From Phymatolithon calcareum (taxonomy: Eukaryota; Rhodophyta; Florideophyceae; Hapalidiales), in NCBI GenBank assembly GCA_977006965.1, contig OZ345354.1:2852001-2916000 (forward strand): 64,000 nucleotides of DNA, read 5' to 3'. The position numbers were made by a program, and so were the translations under genes. Below the pieces are notes generated by a model, which made no database searches, had not been told where the DNA came from, and saw only the letters and a list, made by a program, of their open reading frames with translations. Shown here one piece after another: positions 20,964 through 32,329 of this stretch; the first letter of the stretch is position 1; each line of letters starts with the position of its first letter.

Positions 20964-21525
20964 TTTTTTCCTTTCAAGTTTATTTAAAAGCCCCACAGAC
21001 TTCCGAAGATATGGGCAAGGCTTCCTCTGATGCTACCTACCTTTGTGTAGCTCACGAAACGTCCACCAGTATGGCGGACGGGAAAACTCAGGACTCAAAG
21101 TAGTCCTATCTCAGTCCTCTACGGGATTGTTGGTGCTTGGACTCGACCGCTTTTTGCCTTGCATTCTGCAGATTAATACAGGCCTTCTTCGTTCTCCATG
21201 CGTTCTATGAGTGTCTTGCTAAATAGTAAGAGCTCATCTAGCGCCTTTTCTGTTTCCGGTCGTTTTTCTCCTCCGAGTTCGTACCCTGCTAGCGTGCGTT
21301 CCAGGTTCTCCATATGCTCTCTGGCTCTGGTGCCGAATTCTTCAGTCACATTTGTTGTTGAGACCTGGGGGAATTTGCCACAGGCATCCTGCAGCGCGAG
21401 TTGTCTGTGCTTCACCTTGGGGAACTTGAGGATTGCTGGCAACTCTCTTGTCTTGTCGTATGGTATCTTTCTTTTCCGCTTCGATTCTAGGTGGTCTCCT
21501 TCCATTTCCAGAAATTTCGATCGAA
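20964..21525 (-). mobile_element. LINE family C copy 2, 5'-truncated, 15-bp TSD
   Basis: 562 bp, minus strand. It begins (window order) with a T run and TCAAGTTTATTTAAAAGCC, the reverse of the LINE C tail. It is flanked by GTAATCACTGGGAGT at 20949-20963 and 21526-21540. The remaining frame (21505-21173) encodes the last 110 residues, RKRKIPYDKTRELPAILKFP through ELLLFSKTLIERMENEEG and a stop, without disruption. Confidence 0.95.
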
Positions 21526-21540
21526 GTAATCACTGGGAGT

Positions 21541-21771
21541 GAAAAGATAAGGTTGTGTTTATCCTGGAATGAGGTGATCTCTCTCCATGCGATGATGAGA
21601 TGCTCTCTACTAAAACTACGAAGGGGGAACTGCTTAAGTAGGCTTCCAATTGCCTTCCAGCCATGGGGTTTGCTGGAAGCATATTGAGTGCTTCCTGCTC
21701 GCAGAACCTTTGCCGGAATTTAGGTCGCCTATTCCTGCAGTTTCTGGCGCCACTGCATCATTGCGTGTATA
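21541..21771. other. Short spacer between two retroposons
   Basis: Unique sequence with no recognised feature. It ends at the target duplication of the next element. Confidence 0.4.
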
Positions 21772-21786
21772 CACCTCGCAAGGAGA

Positions 21787-22684
21787 ACCGGACCGAACGG
21801 CCCACGAGACACGAAACTGAAGATTTCCGGCGCGGGCGGGTAGCCCGCGCCGGTATTTTTGACCACGACGAATGCTTTGACGAATGCGCGCATTTTGGCG
21901 GCTTCTCCGCCGAAATCGGTTGTCGCGATGAAGAACGCTGGCCCGCTGAAGACCAAGTCAAGAGTGCTGACCCCGAAACATTCCGCGAACCGACGCGAAA
22001 TATCAGAAATCGTGCTACGTGCTGAATGTATGAAACCATCGATATCATACCCGGTGCAAGACTAGTTGTCGCCGACGCGGAAACCGGAACCCGCGCCGAT
22101 AGTCCCCACCGAAGTTGTCCCCCCGAGCGAGGTTCCGTTTTTGGAGCCGCGCAAGATGTCCCCCCAAGTGGGTTTCCGTTGAAGGCCCCCCGAAGTTGTG
22201 CCCCCGAGCGAGCCTCCGTTGACGAACGCCACCCTCCAAGTTGCCCCCGCGAGCGAGAGCGAGGCCTCGTTGAAGAGCCTCCCTAAGTTGTCCCCCCGAA
22301 AGAGCACTCGTTGAAGAGCGCCTACCTGTAGCTGTCCCCCCGAGCGAGCTCTCGTTGAAGAGCACACCCCCTGATGTTAAGAGCCCACAGAAGTTGTCCC
22401 CCGAGAGGGCTTCCCTTTATTAGCCCCCCGGAAGTTATGCGAGCGCGCCGAGAAGACCTCCGACTGCGGAGGTTTGCCCTACTCGGCAATTTTTACTGCG
22501 AAGAAGAAGAACGTAGCAAGTGATGGATACTAGAGTTGGAGATGATGGAGATGAGTGCAGCAATTGTGATTTGGAACATAATTGTTACACAGGGTAGTTA
22601 CTGAGACCCAAGCTGCTCTGTTGTTGGTGAATACCGGCGTTGAGGGCTTGTAAAATAAAAACATACAATTTCCCCCCCCCCCCC
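21787..22684 (+). mobile_element. Poly(C)-tailed retroposon, copy 1
   Basis: 898 bp flanked by CACCTCGCAAGGAGA at 21772-21786 and 22685-22699. It ends GTAAAATAAAAACATACAAT, TT and 13-14 C. The 5' part has a GC-rich hairpin (GGCGCGGGCGGGTAGCCCGCGCC). The middle (about 22110-22440) is a degenerate minisatellite built on AAGTTGTCCCCCCGAGCGAG and CTCGTTGAAGAGC. No reading frame looks like a real protein. A second, 5'-shortened copy is at 44002-44622 on the other strand; where I compared them the two differ at very few bases. Confidence 0.88.
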
Positions 22685-22929
22685 CACCTCGCAAGGAGAG
22701 CACTTGATGAAATCATTGTCATATTGCAGGAAGTCAACGCAGCGGCTGCAAACGGAATCCTAACTTAAGCCCAGCTGACTTCGTGTGACATAGTCTAGCG
22801 GACCATTCGTCCCTCTCGAAGTTCAACTCTGCTCTAGAGGTAGGTTTTTGCCACCCCACGAAGTCGTGTCGCATCCACTATTCGAAAAGCAAGACAGACC
22901 TTTGCAATGTTCTCATGGCACTCGCAAAC

Positions 22930-22997
22930 CTGTCCCAGGCACCAGCAGATGCGTTGGTAACTTTTAAATGAAAATATTCCTCTCTTCTTCTACATTA
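22930..22997 (+). repeat. SINE 3' end fragment
   Basis: CAGGCACCAGCAGATGCG, TTGGTAACTTTTAAATGAAA and a TCTTCTTCT tail match the SINE 3' core of subfamily two. Confidence 0.65.
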
Positions 22998-24155
22998 AAA
23001 TTTTACTCTTATATTTCTATTACCCAACCGTCTCTACAACACCCAAGTGGAAATGTTTCCCTGAGTTCGACGGATTGGTGGCCCGCCTTTTCTCATCTCA
23101 ACTCAAGGAAGTCACAACTTCTTCAGCCCTGATTTTATCACAAAGAGGTCCCTCTTTCTCAAGTCGTCTTCGACACACTAGCTCCTGGCCCAGAGAAGGA
23201 CATCGTCGTCGATTACATGAACAATGAAGACTCCTAACATGCGTCTGATATTAGCTACGAGCAGTGCACTCATCTGCGTCTGATGGTCTCTTAAAGAAGA
23301 ATACTAACACTGCGATCCACACCTCGTCTGAAGGATAGGAGGTGTAATGTGTTTCATGCCTTCGCTGCGAAGTGAGCAGCAAAACGAGGAAGTAAGACTC
23401 TTATCTCCATCTGTGAAGATTTCTGCGATGGACCGCTGTCCATATTGGGGCCAAGGGTCTCAAGGAGCACCGTCATACCGAGGAATCAGTAGGATGTACA
23501 TTATTCACCCAGGCTTCCCGGGTTTTCTTTCACTTGCGATGGATTTCGTGGGAATCTTCACATGAATCATTGGATGCATATGTTTCGGTGATGACTTCTT
23601 CTTAGCTTGAGTGGCGCGTGTAACGTTGTTTTTGATGATGAGAGTATTCGCCTTGAGTATGTATCTTCTTGTTTTCCTCATTCGTTCCAGAGAGATCTCT
23701 CAGACGGCCTTGCTTCTATCCCTTGACTTTATTTCCATTCCTTCATCATTTCCAGTTCGCCCCCGATTACCCCTTCTCCTTCAAAATTCAGTTCCAGCTC
23801 TAGTCGCCGCTGAAGATTTGACGCGAGCAGGCGTCCAGGCCTTGGGAATAACATACTGGTATTGTACTATATTGAAATATAGTGGTATTGATACGCTATT
23901 GAACGCTGGTCCCGTATTGCAGTACCTATTGGAGGATCGGGGAAGTTACAGATCTGAGACGATCATCAGTAAATGCTCAGAGACTTGCATGCCCATAACG
24001 TTGTACTTCTGTAAGATTTCTGTGCAATCGTATCGACGTTGTCTAGCGCACCCGCTGCACGTAGCACACCCCCATCTTCACTCACCCTCTCTCGTCTTAA
24101 TCCTCGTACACGATGACGGCGTCGAAGCCGAAACCAGTGTACATCGTCAAAGCGC
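22998..24155. other. Intergenic, no recognised gene
   Basis: Contains a 223-codon open frame (23611-24282), but its last third is the inserted SINE and the rest shows no family features. It may include upstream remains of the hAT-like transposase seen after 24357. Confidence 0.35.
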
Positions 24156-24169
24156 TCATGACAAAGCAA

Positions 24170-24354
24170 ATATGATTTTCCCCCTCGAGATCTCTTCTGT
24201 GAGACCAGAGGTAGGTTTTGGAGTTTTGCTGACTATGTCACTTTTAGCGAAATGGAGCTTTTGGGTTCCGATTGAGTCCTAGTGTTTCGCCAGAAGTTTT
24301 GCCCCAAGCGTCAGAAGATGCATTGGTGACACTATAATAAAGATTTCCTCTTCT
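24170..24354 (+). mobile_element. SINE copy with 14-bp TSD (reference copy)
   Basis: 185 bp flanked by TCATGACAAAGCAA at 24156-24169 and 24355-24368. It starts ATATGATTTTCCCCCTCGAG, passes CCAGAGGTAGGTTTTGG and GGTTCCGATTGAGTCC, reaches the 3' core CCCCAAGCGTCAGAAGATGC, and ends ACTATAATAAAG plus CTCTTCTTC. A weak B-box-like GGTTCCGATTGAGTCC is present; no tRNA fold was recognised. It defines the family used for the other calls. Confidence 0.88.
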
Positions 24355-24356
24355 TC

Positions 24357-24850
24357 ATGACAAAGCAAGATGACATCGTCAAGGACATTAACTCGCGAAA
24401 AAACGACAGCTCCATACGTAGAAATGTGCCATACTTCATATATTCGTGTCCGCGTGAAAGCCGCTGCAAGAACAACCCGCCTGTTGTTTCTTTCCGTAAA
24501 GGATCCGGGTGGTCAACTCCGTTTTCGCACGTTCTGTCTTGCGTTAAAACGTCGGTCGAGTCGACCGTAAACATTAGTGAGATGGAAGAAGACGATGACA
24601 CTTTATCCATGGCCGATATCTTCAAGAATCGCAAGCGCAGGCGTCGGGAACATGCGCAGTCCTGCATGAACCTGGATTTTATTCTTGGCTCATCAGCCGA
24701 AATCGAACGCCTTTTTCCCTTGCTGGTGGAATATTATCCGATAGCAGGCAAAGCATCACGCCGTTGCTCTTTGAGTCACTATTGTTTTTGAAAGTCAACA
24801 GTAGTTACTGGGATTTTCAAATTGCTGTTACTGTTATGTCCAATGTACGA
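24357..24850 (+). pseudogene. hAT-type transposase C-terminal fragment
   Basis: The frame reads DDTLSMADIFKNRKRRRREH, then MNLDFILGSSAEIERLFPL, the conserved block that opens the hAT dimerisation region. After a frameshift near 24750 it continues TPLLFESLLFLKVNSSYWDF, the standard end of this domain. The same LFESLLFLKV block occurs in the hAT-like element at 29702-30634. The element was already a target when the SINE landed at 24155. Its terminal repeats were not found. Confidence 0.75.
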
Positions 24851-25310
24851 AGTGCTCGAGTCGCGGAAAAGGTTGGGGAAGATGTAGAGCAGCAGGTTCT
24901 GTTAGACTTGTAACAAAGTTTTCGGTTTTAAAGTGCTCCAATACCAATACGACATTGGCAGGAGAACATCTATTGCAGTACGTGTTGCAACTCAGCGAAA
25001 CTTGCCAATACAGTACCTCCATGTTGCTCCCAAGGCCTGAGGCGTCTTCTGTACTTCCAAGGTTCAATCTGAGAGAGAATACTTAATCGTCGTGAATATC
25101 TTGATGCCCACTTCCCAATTAGCGTGCATAGAAGATCGTTCATGATGAGAGAGCTTCTATCGCTCTGTACAAATGTGTTTCAACTTGTCATAAATATCCC
25201 TCCTTAGGTAGAGCTCTAGAGGGCCCTAGCAAGCTTTTCCAAAGCTCCGCTTTGAAGGCGTGTCCTAAGGTTGGACTATGATTCAAATAGTTTCTGCGGG
25301 GGCCAGTTTA
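24851..25310. other. Intergenic, nothing recognised
   Basis: No feature could be identified. Confidence 0.4.
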
Positions 25311-26406
25311 ACTTGTCCCCAGAAACGAGGGAAACAAGTGATGTCCGCCCTGTATCAATTGTAAGTTGGACCGCTGCTATGTTTCATATATGCTGCGCCT
25401 ATGGACACCAAAAAAGGTATCATAGCATCATCAGTTTAGTGGATTTCTATTGGTGCATCTACGACGAACTGACGCCGAAGAGGGGAAACAAATCCCGTGT
25501 TTCCCCCATTCCGGGGAAACAAATCCCATGTTTCCCCCATTCTGGGGAAACAAATTTTCATTTCTGTTTTGTTGAAGTTTTTATGCACTTTTCCGGGGGA
25601 GAACAAATGTATGAAGTTTCGTTTCGGTTGCCCGCTTTCTCAAGCTTACAACACAAAAGCGGGACGTTTCAGGGGACAAGCAGTATGTGGACCACTTTTT
25701 TGTGACACAAATGATGTGCGTGAGGCTCGGTGTGGGTCCTCGGGGACACAATTGCCCCTCGGGCTTCGCCCTCGGGGCTAATTGTGCCTCCTCGGGCCTC
25801 ACACCTCTCCTCCCTTACATCATTTGTTTCCCTCAAAAGTGGTCCACATCCCGTACTTGTCCCCAGAAACGAGGGAAACAAGTGATGTCCGCCCTGCATC
25901 AATTGTAAGTTGGACCGCTGCTATGTTTCATATATGCTGCACTAATGGACATCAAAAAAGGTATCATAGCATCATCAGTTTAGTGGATTTCTATTGGTGC
26001 ATCTACGACGAACTGACGCCGAAGAGGGGAAACAAATCCCGTGTTTCCCCCATTCCGGGGAAACAAATCCCATGTTTCCCCCATTCTGGGGAAACAAATT
26101 TTCATTTCTGTTTTGTTGAAGTTTTTATGGACTTTTCCGGGGGAGAACAAATGTATGAAAGTTTCGTTTCGGTTGCCCGCTTTCGCAAGCTTACAACACA
26201 AAAACGGGACGTTTCAGGGGACAAGCAGTATGTGGACCACTTTTTTGTGACACAAATGATGTGCGTGAGGCTCGGTGTGGGTCCTCGGGGACACAATTGC
26301 CCCTCGGGCTTCGCCCTCGGGGCTAATTGTGCCCCCTCGGGCCTCACACCTCTCCTCCCTTACATCATTTGTTTCCCTCAAAAGTGGTCCACATCCCGTA
26401 CTTGTC
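25311..26406 (+). repeat. 545-bp tandem duplication with foldback core
   Basis: Two near-identical units (25311-25854 and 25855-26399) join at ACTTGTCCCC. Each unit has two and a part copies of a 31-bp repeat beginning GGGGAAACAAATCCC. It then carries a foldback of about 190 bp: arms starting GGGGACAAGCAGTATGTGG and ending CCACATCCCGTACTTGTCCC around a GC-rich stem (CCCTCGGGCTTCGCCCTCGG). Long open frames here are a by-product of the duplication. No transposase is present. Confidence 0.88.
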
Positions 26407-26529
26407 GGATATCAGACGGGGATTTAGAAAACCTGAGAGACGGAAATATGACCAATATGACCAATGGGAGAATAGAAAACGAAATGGAACTTTCCCGAGA
26501 CCATAGAACTCGTGATACTTTAATTTTCA

Positions 26530-26967
26530 ATATTGAAGCAGATCCCGATCCCAGCTTAACACCAACCTGGCCGGGGTCTCACGAATTAATAACTTCATAA
26601 TACCATTTAAGCGCAGTGGAAGACTCGCCGTTCCATGGTCAGAGCTTTGCCCATGATTCGGTGACATTCCTTGAACATTTCCACTAACATTTGTTTTTCT
26701 GCATTTTCCCGTGTAGACCTCGTAGATGTATCCAGAAGAATAGCGGGTATTGAGCTCGGGGGTTGAGCCCTTCCGCTCACAGAGAACTGCAACTCTTTAA
26801 AGCTTGTTCTTTCGGGACGAGTTGGGCTTCAACTCTTGGCGAGAGGTTTTCCGACAGTCTTGGACTCAGGGTTCGCAGCGGTTAGGATGAACCAGAACAC
26901 AACAAGTGCCAGAGCCATGAGCTTGGTGAGTGAAGATGAGCCCAACGTTGCACGAGCCATTGACGCG
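26530..26967 (-). pseudogene. Decayed copy of the 37.5-kb small secreted-protein gene
   Basis: The minus strand starts MARATLGSS...LMALALVVFWFILTAA, a signal peptide, then hits a stop within about 20 codons. Further on, in another frame, ERKGSTPELNTRYSSGYIY and TGKCRKTNVSG match ERKGANPVFYTRYSSSYIY and TGSCRRTNVRG of the gene at 38103-37504. Homology continues through NHAKLW-like and GQVGVKRGS-like regions, but frameshifts break it. The upstream flank also matches, so gene and promoter were copied together. Confidence 0.8.
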
Positions 26968-27352
26968 ATACTAAGTAAATCTGGTTAAGGAACCGAAATT
27001 TCGAGTGTAGTAGAGTGCTAAGAAAGGTGCCAACTCTCCTCAAGTTGGGACTTCTTCGTCTTGTGAAGGTAATGTCAAGACTCGACTTGAGGAATGTCCC
27101 TCGGTCTCAAACCGATAGTTGTGGTGCTTTCAGACCTATAGCTGCCCTTGAAGAAGTCATGTTATTCTAAAAACAGAAAAGTGAATTTTCTTAGGCCTTA
27201 ATTTCTGCTTCCGCATGTCTCATCGGGTCATGACCTAATAACCAGGAAGAAAGTCATACTGGAGCTATGCACTGGAGTGCAAGTGGGCTGCAAATTGCTA
27301 GAGAGACAATTTCGGAGCAAGTCCGATTTTAAGACTCTTATTCCGCCGCGTC
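26968..27352. other. Duplicated upstream flank of the secreted-protein pseudogene
   Basis: The interval from about 27050 to 27330 aligns in patches (CTAAAAACAG, a CCGCATGTCTCATCGGGTCA-like block, AAGTGCAA-like blocks) with 38600-38880 upstream of the intact gene. Nothing else is seen. Confidence 0.5.
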
Positions 27353-27367
27353 GGTCATGGACCTACT

Positions 27368-28774
27368 TTTTTTTTCCTTTCAAGTTTATTTAAAAGCCCC
27401 ACAGACTTCCGAAAATATGGGCAAGGCTTCCTCTGGTGCTACCTACCTTTGTGTAGCTCACAAAACGTCCACCAGAATGGCGGACGGGAAAACTCAGGAC
27501 TCAAAGTAGTCCTATCTCAGTCCTCTACGGGATTGTTGGTGCTTGGACTCGACCGCTTTTTGCCTTGCATTCTGCAGATTAATACAGGCCTTCTTCGTTC
27601 TCCATGCGTTCTATGAGTGTCTTGCTAAATAGTAAGAGCTCATCTAGCGCCTTTTCTGTTTCCGGTCGTTTTTCTCCTCCGAGTTCGTACCCTGCTAGCG
27701 TGCGTTCCAGGTTCTCCATATGCTCTCTGGCTCTGGTGCCGAATTCTTCAGTCATACTTGTTGTTGACACCTGTGGGAATCTGCCACAGGCATACTGCAG
27801 CGCGAGTTGTCTGTGCTTCACCTTGGGGAACTTGAGGATTGCTGGCAATTCTCTTGTTTTGTCATATGGTATCTTTCTTTTTCGCTTCGATTCTAGGCGT
27901 TCTCCTTCCATTTCCAGAAATTTCGATCGAAGTGCTTGCGAAGATTGGTTTGGATATGCTTTACCGCTTCACCGAACGGCTCTCTGGTCTCCATTGCGGC
28001 GATATCTTTCCTCGTGTACTGCCATCCATGGTTGTTTCTTCTTTCGGGCACTTCATTTGAATACATAAGTTCTTTCGCCTTGTTCCTTCTCAGCATTTTG
28101 AAGGCCAAGATTTCTCGTCGATGTGCGGCCGCCTGAATCCGGCCCAGGAGACGGAGCCTATCCGTCCTTCCTCGGGCCAGTGGCCCGAATACTTGATTGA
28201 GGAATGCTGCTTCTACTTCCTTGACGGCATTTTGTACGTCTTCTGTCCAGGGCGTTAAGTGCATTGCATACTCCCAGCGTGGCTGTACTAGTTCCTTATA
28301 TATCTGAATACACTTCTGTATACTCAGCCCTTTCTTGAACACTCCCAGTGTACGCAACTCGTACACGGCCGTCCTTGATTTCTTTAGTCGTTGCATCATT
28401 AACGTATCTGTGACTCCTCCGGGGTCTAGGGATACTCCAAGGTACGTGACCTCCGGAACTTGTGCTAGTACCTTGTTCGCTAGCTTGAATGTCTTGCCCA
28501 ATGTTTCTTCTGATTCGAGGACTTCGCTTTTCCCTTGTTTAGTGTTCCAAGTCATCTCTCGCTCTTGTGCCCATTGGGTAGCTATATCCAATAGTCCTTG
28601 CAGTGCCGCGGGTGATTTCGCAGAGAGAAGAACATCGTCAGCGCAGAGGATAGACGGTACTTCAGCCCAGGTTTTTGATGCCCGGCTCATTCGCTCTGCG
28701 AATTCATCCATGAAGATGTTGTAGAGGCTTGGACTGAGAGGGGACCCTTGTGGGACTCCCCTGTCCACTAGAAA
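27368..28774 (-). mobile_element. LINE family C copy 3, 5'-truncated, 15-bp TSD
   Basis: 1,407 bp flanked by GGTCATGGACCTACT at 27353-27367 and 28775-28789. It begins with a T run and ends inside RT. Frames at 28774-27893 and 27911-27579 encode RGVPQGSPLSPSLYN, a CADDVLL box (Cys replaces the usual aromatic residue), the thumb PRWEYAMHLTPW, and the C-terminus to MENEEG. They are separated by one frameshift near 27900. It is close to copy 1 in sequence. Confidence 0.95.
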
Positions 28775-28789
28775 GGTCATGGACCTACT

Positions 28790-29256
28790 GCGAGGAAAGG
28801 CAGGTAGAGATCTAATTTCCACATTAAACTGTGAAAAGCCTTGACAAGAGCGCAGGGTCTCGTTTCAGAAAGAGTTCACGTTTCATTAAATGTTCTTTTA
28901 TCTTATCTCGAGGTTGACTTCGTCGTGTGCAGTGTTAAGTTTTAAGCTGAGATGAAGAAGATAAATCGTGAGATTCTCGTAGCAGCTCTACGAAGCGAGG
29001 ATAATCTGTGCGAGCGGTTATGCCTAGTCTTGGTCCATTCTAACAAAGCTGAGGGTAAAACCCTGGCAGAGGCAACAGAGGAGCGCTTGGAGCGAGCCTC
29101 CTCACTACGCATCAAGCGTGAGATTTCGATGACGATGGTTGAAATCCATCACGGCAGCCAAACTCTGGGGAATACACTCTGAAATGTCGAGCCGCCAACA
29201 GAGCTTGGCTCTCGAGACCATCACGCCTCATTATCCCGTTGCGCTGCAGGGATAGT
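28790..29256. other. Intergenic with a short open frame
   Basis: A 76-codon frame at 28952-29182 (MKKINREILVAALRSEDN) is lysine- and glutamate-rich. No family was recognised; it could be a small gene or chance. Confidence 0.25.
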
Positions 29257-29269
29257 CTTGCCTCTTACA

Positions 29270-29632
29270 ACCCTGGTCATGTTACGACCTGAAAGGACAT
29301 ATGGGATTGGATATCAAGAAAGCACTTAATGAGCTGCTGCTATTCAGTAAGAGCATCATCGAGCGCATGGAAAACGAAGAAGGATGCTTTGAAACCAAGA
29401 CACGAGAAGTCAAGTAGATTTCCCTCAGGACACGACACCTAATACCGGCGACGCCCACACCGAGCCTCACAAGAACAACACATAACAGGTAGGGCGGTAT
29501 AGGAACCAAACTTGCGCCACCGACTATCACAGGCGGTAGGTTTCAACGGTCTACACACTGGAAGGAAGCAGCTGAGGAAGCCTTGTCCGTATATGCGTAG
29601 GGCTGTGAGTCTTTTAAATAAAATTTAATTGA
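29270..29632 (+). mobile_element. LINE family C-like 3' end, old copy
   Basis: Encodes the extreme C-terminus (YDLKG, then after a frame change ALNELLLFSKSIIERMENEE) and a 3' UTR ending CTTTTAAATAAAATTTAATTG plus A. Flanks TTGCCTCTTACAA and TCGCCTCTTAGAA are a possible worn TSD. Confidence 0.7.
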
Positions 29633-29701
29633 AAAAAGTTTCGCCTCTTAGAACGCCCCACGGATGGCACATCAATCTGTAAAAATCTGGTGTCTGGTGG
29701 C

Positions 29702-30634
29702 CAGGGGTGCGATAAAATTAATTGGAAAAAAATTAATTGCAATTAGTGCAATGCAATACTTAATTTTCTAAAATCCTCAAATTCCAATTATTAATTTTTC
29801 TTCTATGAATAATTGCAATATTTTTTGTTGTTGCCGTAAACATTCTCCAATTAATTGCTTCTTTGTTGCTGACGATTATCGCCAAGACAAGCGAATACTT
29901 CTGTTGGTACCTGGCGACTATCGCTGGGAGACTATCGCCAGATGACCCTCACCTGCCGGTCTACTAAGATGCTAGTTTTGCAAACCGCGTGCTATACATA
30001 TTACAGTCATCTGTGTCATTTTCAGCACATTATCAGCTACAATTCAATTTAAAGAGCATTTCAGAAGCTCAGCTATGAAGTCAATCGCGAAGAAGCGCAA
30101 AAACAGTTCCACTACTATCACCGAGCCGGAAGTTGGAGCAAAGGAGCTAGTCGAACAGATTCTGACTTGGGACAGTCTAAGCGAGGGTGGACACTATCTC
30201 GATATTCCAGATCGAAAATGGAAAGCAGAAGCACTCATGGAGTTGCCCCTCGGAGGGATGCAAGATCATCATGAATTCATTAGTCGGTACTGGTTTTACT
30301 AACCACGCGAGCCACTTGAAATCTTGCGAAGTATGTCCTTACTGATCAACGCTCCAGGCTAGAACCCGTGCTTTTCGAGTCGCTTTTGTTTTTGAAAGTG
30401 CACAGCGGACTTTGGGATCATAATATAGTCTCCCAGGCTGTTCGAGCGTGCAGAAGGTCCAAGTAATAGAAGAATGTAAAAACCGGGAGAAATGTGCAAT
30501 TAATTGGCATTATTGCAATTATTGCTCAGACAAAAAATAGCAATTTTCAATTTTCGTGGCAAGAACAATTGCAATATATAGTTTGGCGTACAATTTTTTT
30601 CCAATTCTCTCCAATTAAATTGTTCCTACCCCTT
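29702..30634. mobile_element. hAT-type DNA transposon, internally deleted
   Basis: 933 bp with imperfect terminal inverted repeats: left CAGGGGTGCGATAAAATTAA, right (reversed) AAGGGGTAGGAACAATTTAA, 18 of the first 24 positions matching. The 8-bp target duplications are CTGGTGGC (29694-29701) and CTGATGGC (30635-30642). Sub-terminal regions are dense in AATTAATTG and CAATTATTGCAAT motifs. Inside, on the plus strand, is a lysine-rich start (MKSIAKKRKNSSTT, 30075) and near 30370 VLFESLLFLKVHSGLWDHN, the end of a hAT dimerisation domain. The middle of the transposase is missing, so it cannot move itself. Confidence 0.85.
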
Positions 30635-30642
30635 CTGATGGC

Positions 30643-31330
30643 CCTTCTCGCCATTCCAGAACCACCCGCTTGTTCAGCCCATCTCGAGCGCCATGTTTCA
30701 CGAGCCTGCAGTAGATGTTCAGAGCTCGCCGGTCATGATCGTTCTGATCTGGCATGAGGCCAAATTCAGTGGAATCCACCTAACTCAGGTATCATTTTCA
30801 TGGAAATTGAAGAGATTTTGAAGTCTATTATATGGTCCACAGGTATATTCAATCGCGCCGATGCGGCAATATGCCCTTTTCGCAAGTTTGCACGACAATC
30901 TGCACTATAAATTTGGCAAATGAACCAACTTTTGGGCTCGTGCTTTACTCCATCTGTTCAACATTGACGTTGAAAGGTATAAATGCCGTCGTCAAGATGG
31001 ATCGGGCGGCAAACTGCCTTAGGATTCTTTCTATATATTTGACGCGATGAAGGTGAAGGGAGCTTCCGATACCACGAGTGAAATAGAGTCTGCGGGAACA
31101 TTTCTAACGTCGACTAGATGAGCTTTTTCAGGTTAGATACAGTCTCTAACTTCTCCGAGTATCTTGTCGTATTTAAACTAGGTCGATTTCTAACCGAGTA
31201 GTAGGACGAGCGGAAAAACTCGCCTTGCGAAAAAACTAATTTGAGATCAAAAGAGTCGTGCGTTTTGCAGGAATTAGTGGATGGGGCCAAATGCTACCTT
31301 CAAAATGAGCATCGGCCACGGTACCCTTCA
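30643..31330. other. Intergenic, nothing recognised
   Basis: AT-rich; only short frames. No repeat match recognised. Confidence 0.4.
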
Positions 31331-31334
31331 CCGT

Positions 31335-31425
31335 AAACGATGGCCCTGGGAAAGCTACCCCAAGCGTCAGCAGATGCGTTGGTAACTTTTAAATAAAACT
31401 CTACCTTTATTTCGTTCTTTCACAA
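31335..31425 (+). repeat. SINE 3' end, subfamily two
   Basis: GGCCCTGGGAAAG, ACCCCAAGCGTCAGCAGATG, CGTTGGTAACTTTTAAATAA and a T/C-rich tail. Flanking sequence after the tail (GTGATACTGCA, CCACTTCTT) also resembles that after the 32340-32460 copy, which suggests local duplication rather than two insertions. Confidence 0.7.
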
Positions 31426-32329
31426 TAAACGGTGTGATACTGCAAATTCAATCGTAAGCGTACTGTACGGACCACTTCTTGGGGCATATTGTGAGATCCC
31501 GCACTTTTAGAATATCTCTCGCGCATCTCCCTTCATAGAGAGAGAAAGCCAAAAACGCAACACACGCACAATCCAGCACAGCGAACGCAATAGTGGAGAC
31601 ATTTTCTGTCTCCACGGACATATCTTTCCCAACTGAAAAAAGCGTGGACAGCGTCACCGTGTGGGATGCCCTTCTCGTCAGCTTTGCGTCGCACTTAATG
31701 ACGCTATAACGACCCGCGCTCGCTACAGTACCACGCAATTCGGGAGCAAATGAGGTCCTCTATGTTTATTGTAATGCAGCGTTCCTGATGGCGTTCCCTC
31801 GGACGAAAGCAGAAACTGTTCCTTACTTATTTTCCAACTATATATTTCTCCTGGTCTGGAGAAGGTAAATTGTAAAGGCTGCAGTCTCCTCTTAGGCAGC
31901 TCGTAATTTAAAGTTCAAACTCGAATACGAGAGAAAATCGAGACACAAGTCATCATTTATGGAAGTTATTTTCCATTTCATGGAACTGAATTCGCATCAT
32001 CTATATAGTTCTAGTGTCGACTGATGCTGCCGGCCGGTCAGAAAATAGTCAGTGGTTTCTGAGTTCACTCTATAAGCAACCGACGGACCTTAAGGTACAG
32101 GCTACACGCAGGGACACGGGAAAAATCTGAGTTTCTGCACGTTGATGATCTGGGGCTGCCGAGTGCTCTTTGGGGTCGTAGGGAAAGGTGGGAAGGCTAT
32201 AGGCCCCGTAGACCGTTTGCTACACCAGCGAACTTGTACATACACACGCGTCACTGCCGTTGCCAACTAACAAGATCTGCCAATCTGAAAGCTCACTTGT
32301 TTTGCGGTATTCTGTTTTCAGCTTCTCCG
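31426..32329. other. Intergenic, nothing recognised
   Basis: AT-rich with no gene or known repeat. A 96-codon minus frame (31738-31448) shows no family features. Confidence 0.4.

Noticed and set aside
22045-22367. Pentapeptide-repeat-like translation of the minisatellite (GDNFGG, NGGSLGG and similar)
   Set aside because: Spacing is not a regular five residues, two overlapping frames look equally good, and the repeat is explained by the DNA minisatellite in a retroposon.
23611-24282. 223-codon frame with hydrophobic start
   Set aside because: Its end lies in the SINE at 24170, and the rest shows no family features or supporting context.
25782-26600. 272-codon open frame
   Set aside because: It spans the tandem-duplication junction and the foldback; the same peptides recur in each unit because the DNA is duplicated. 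No domain or codon bias.
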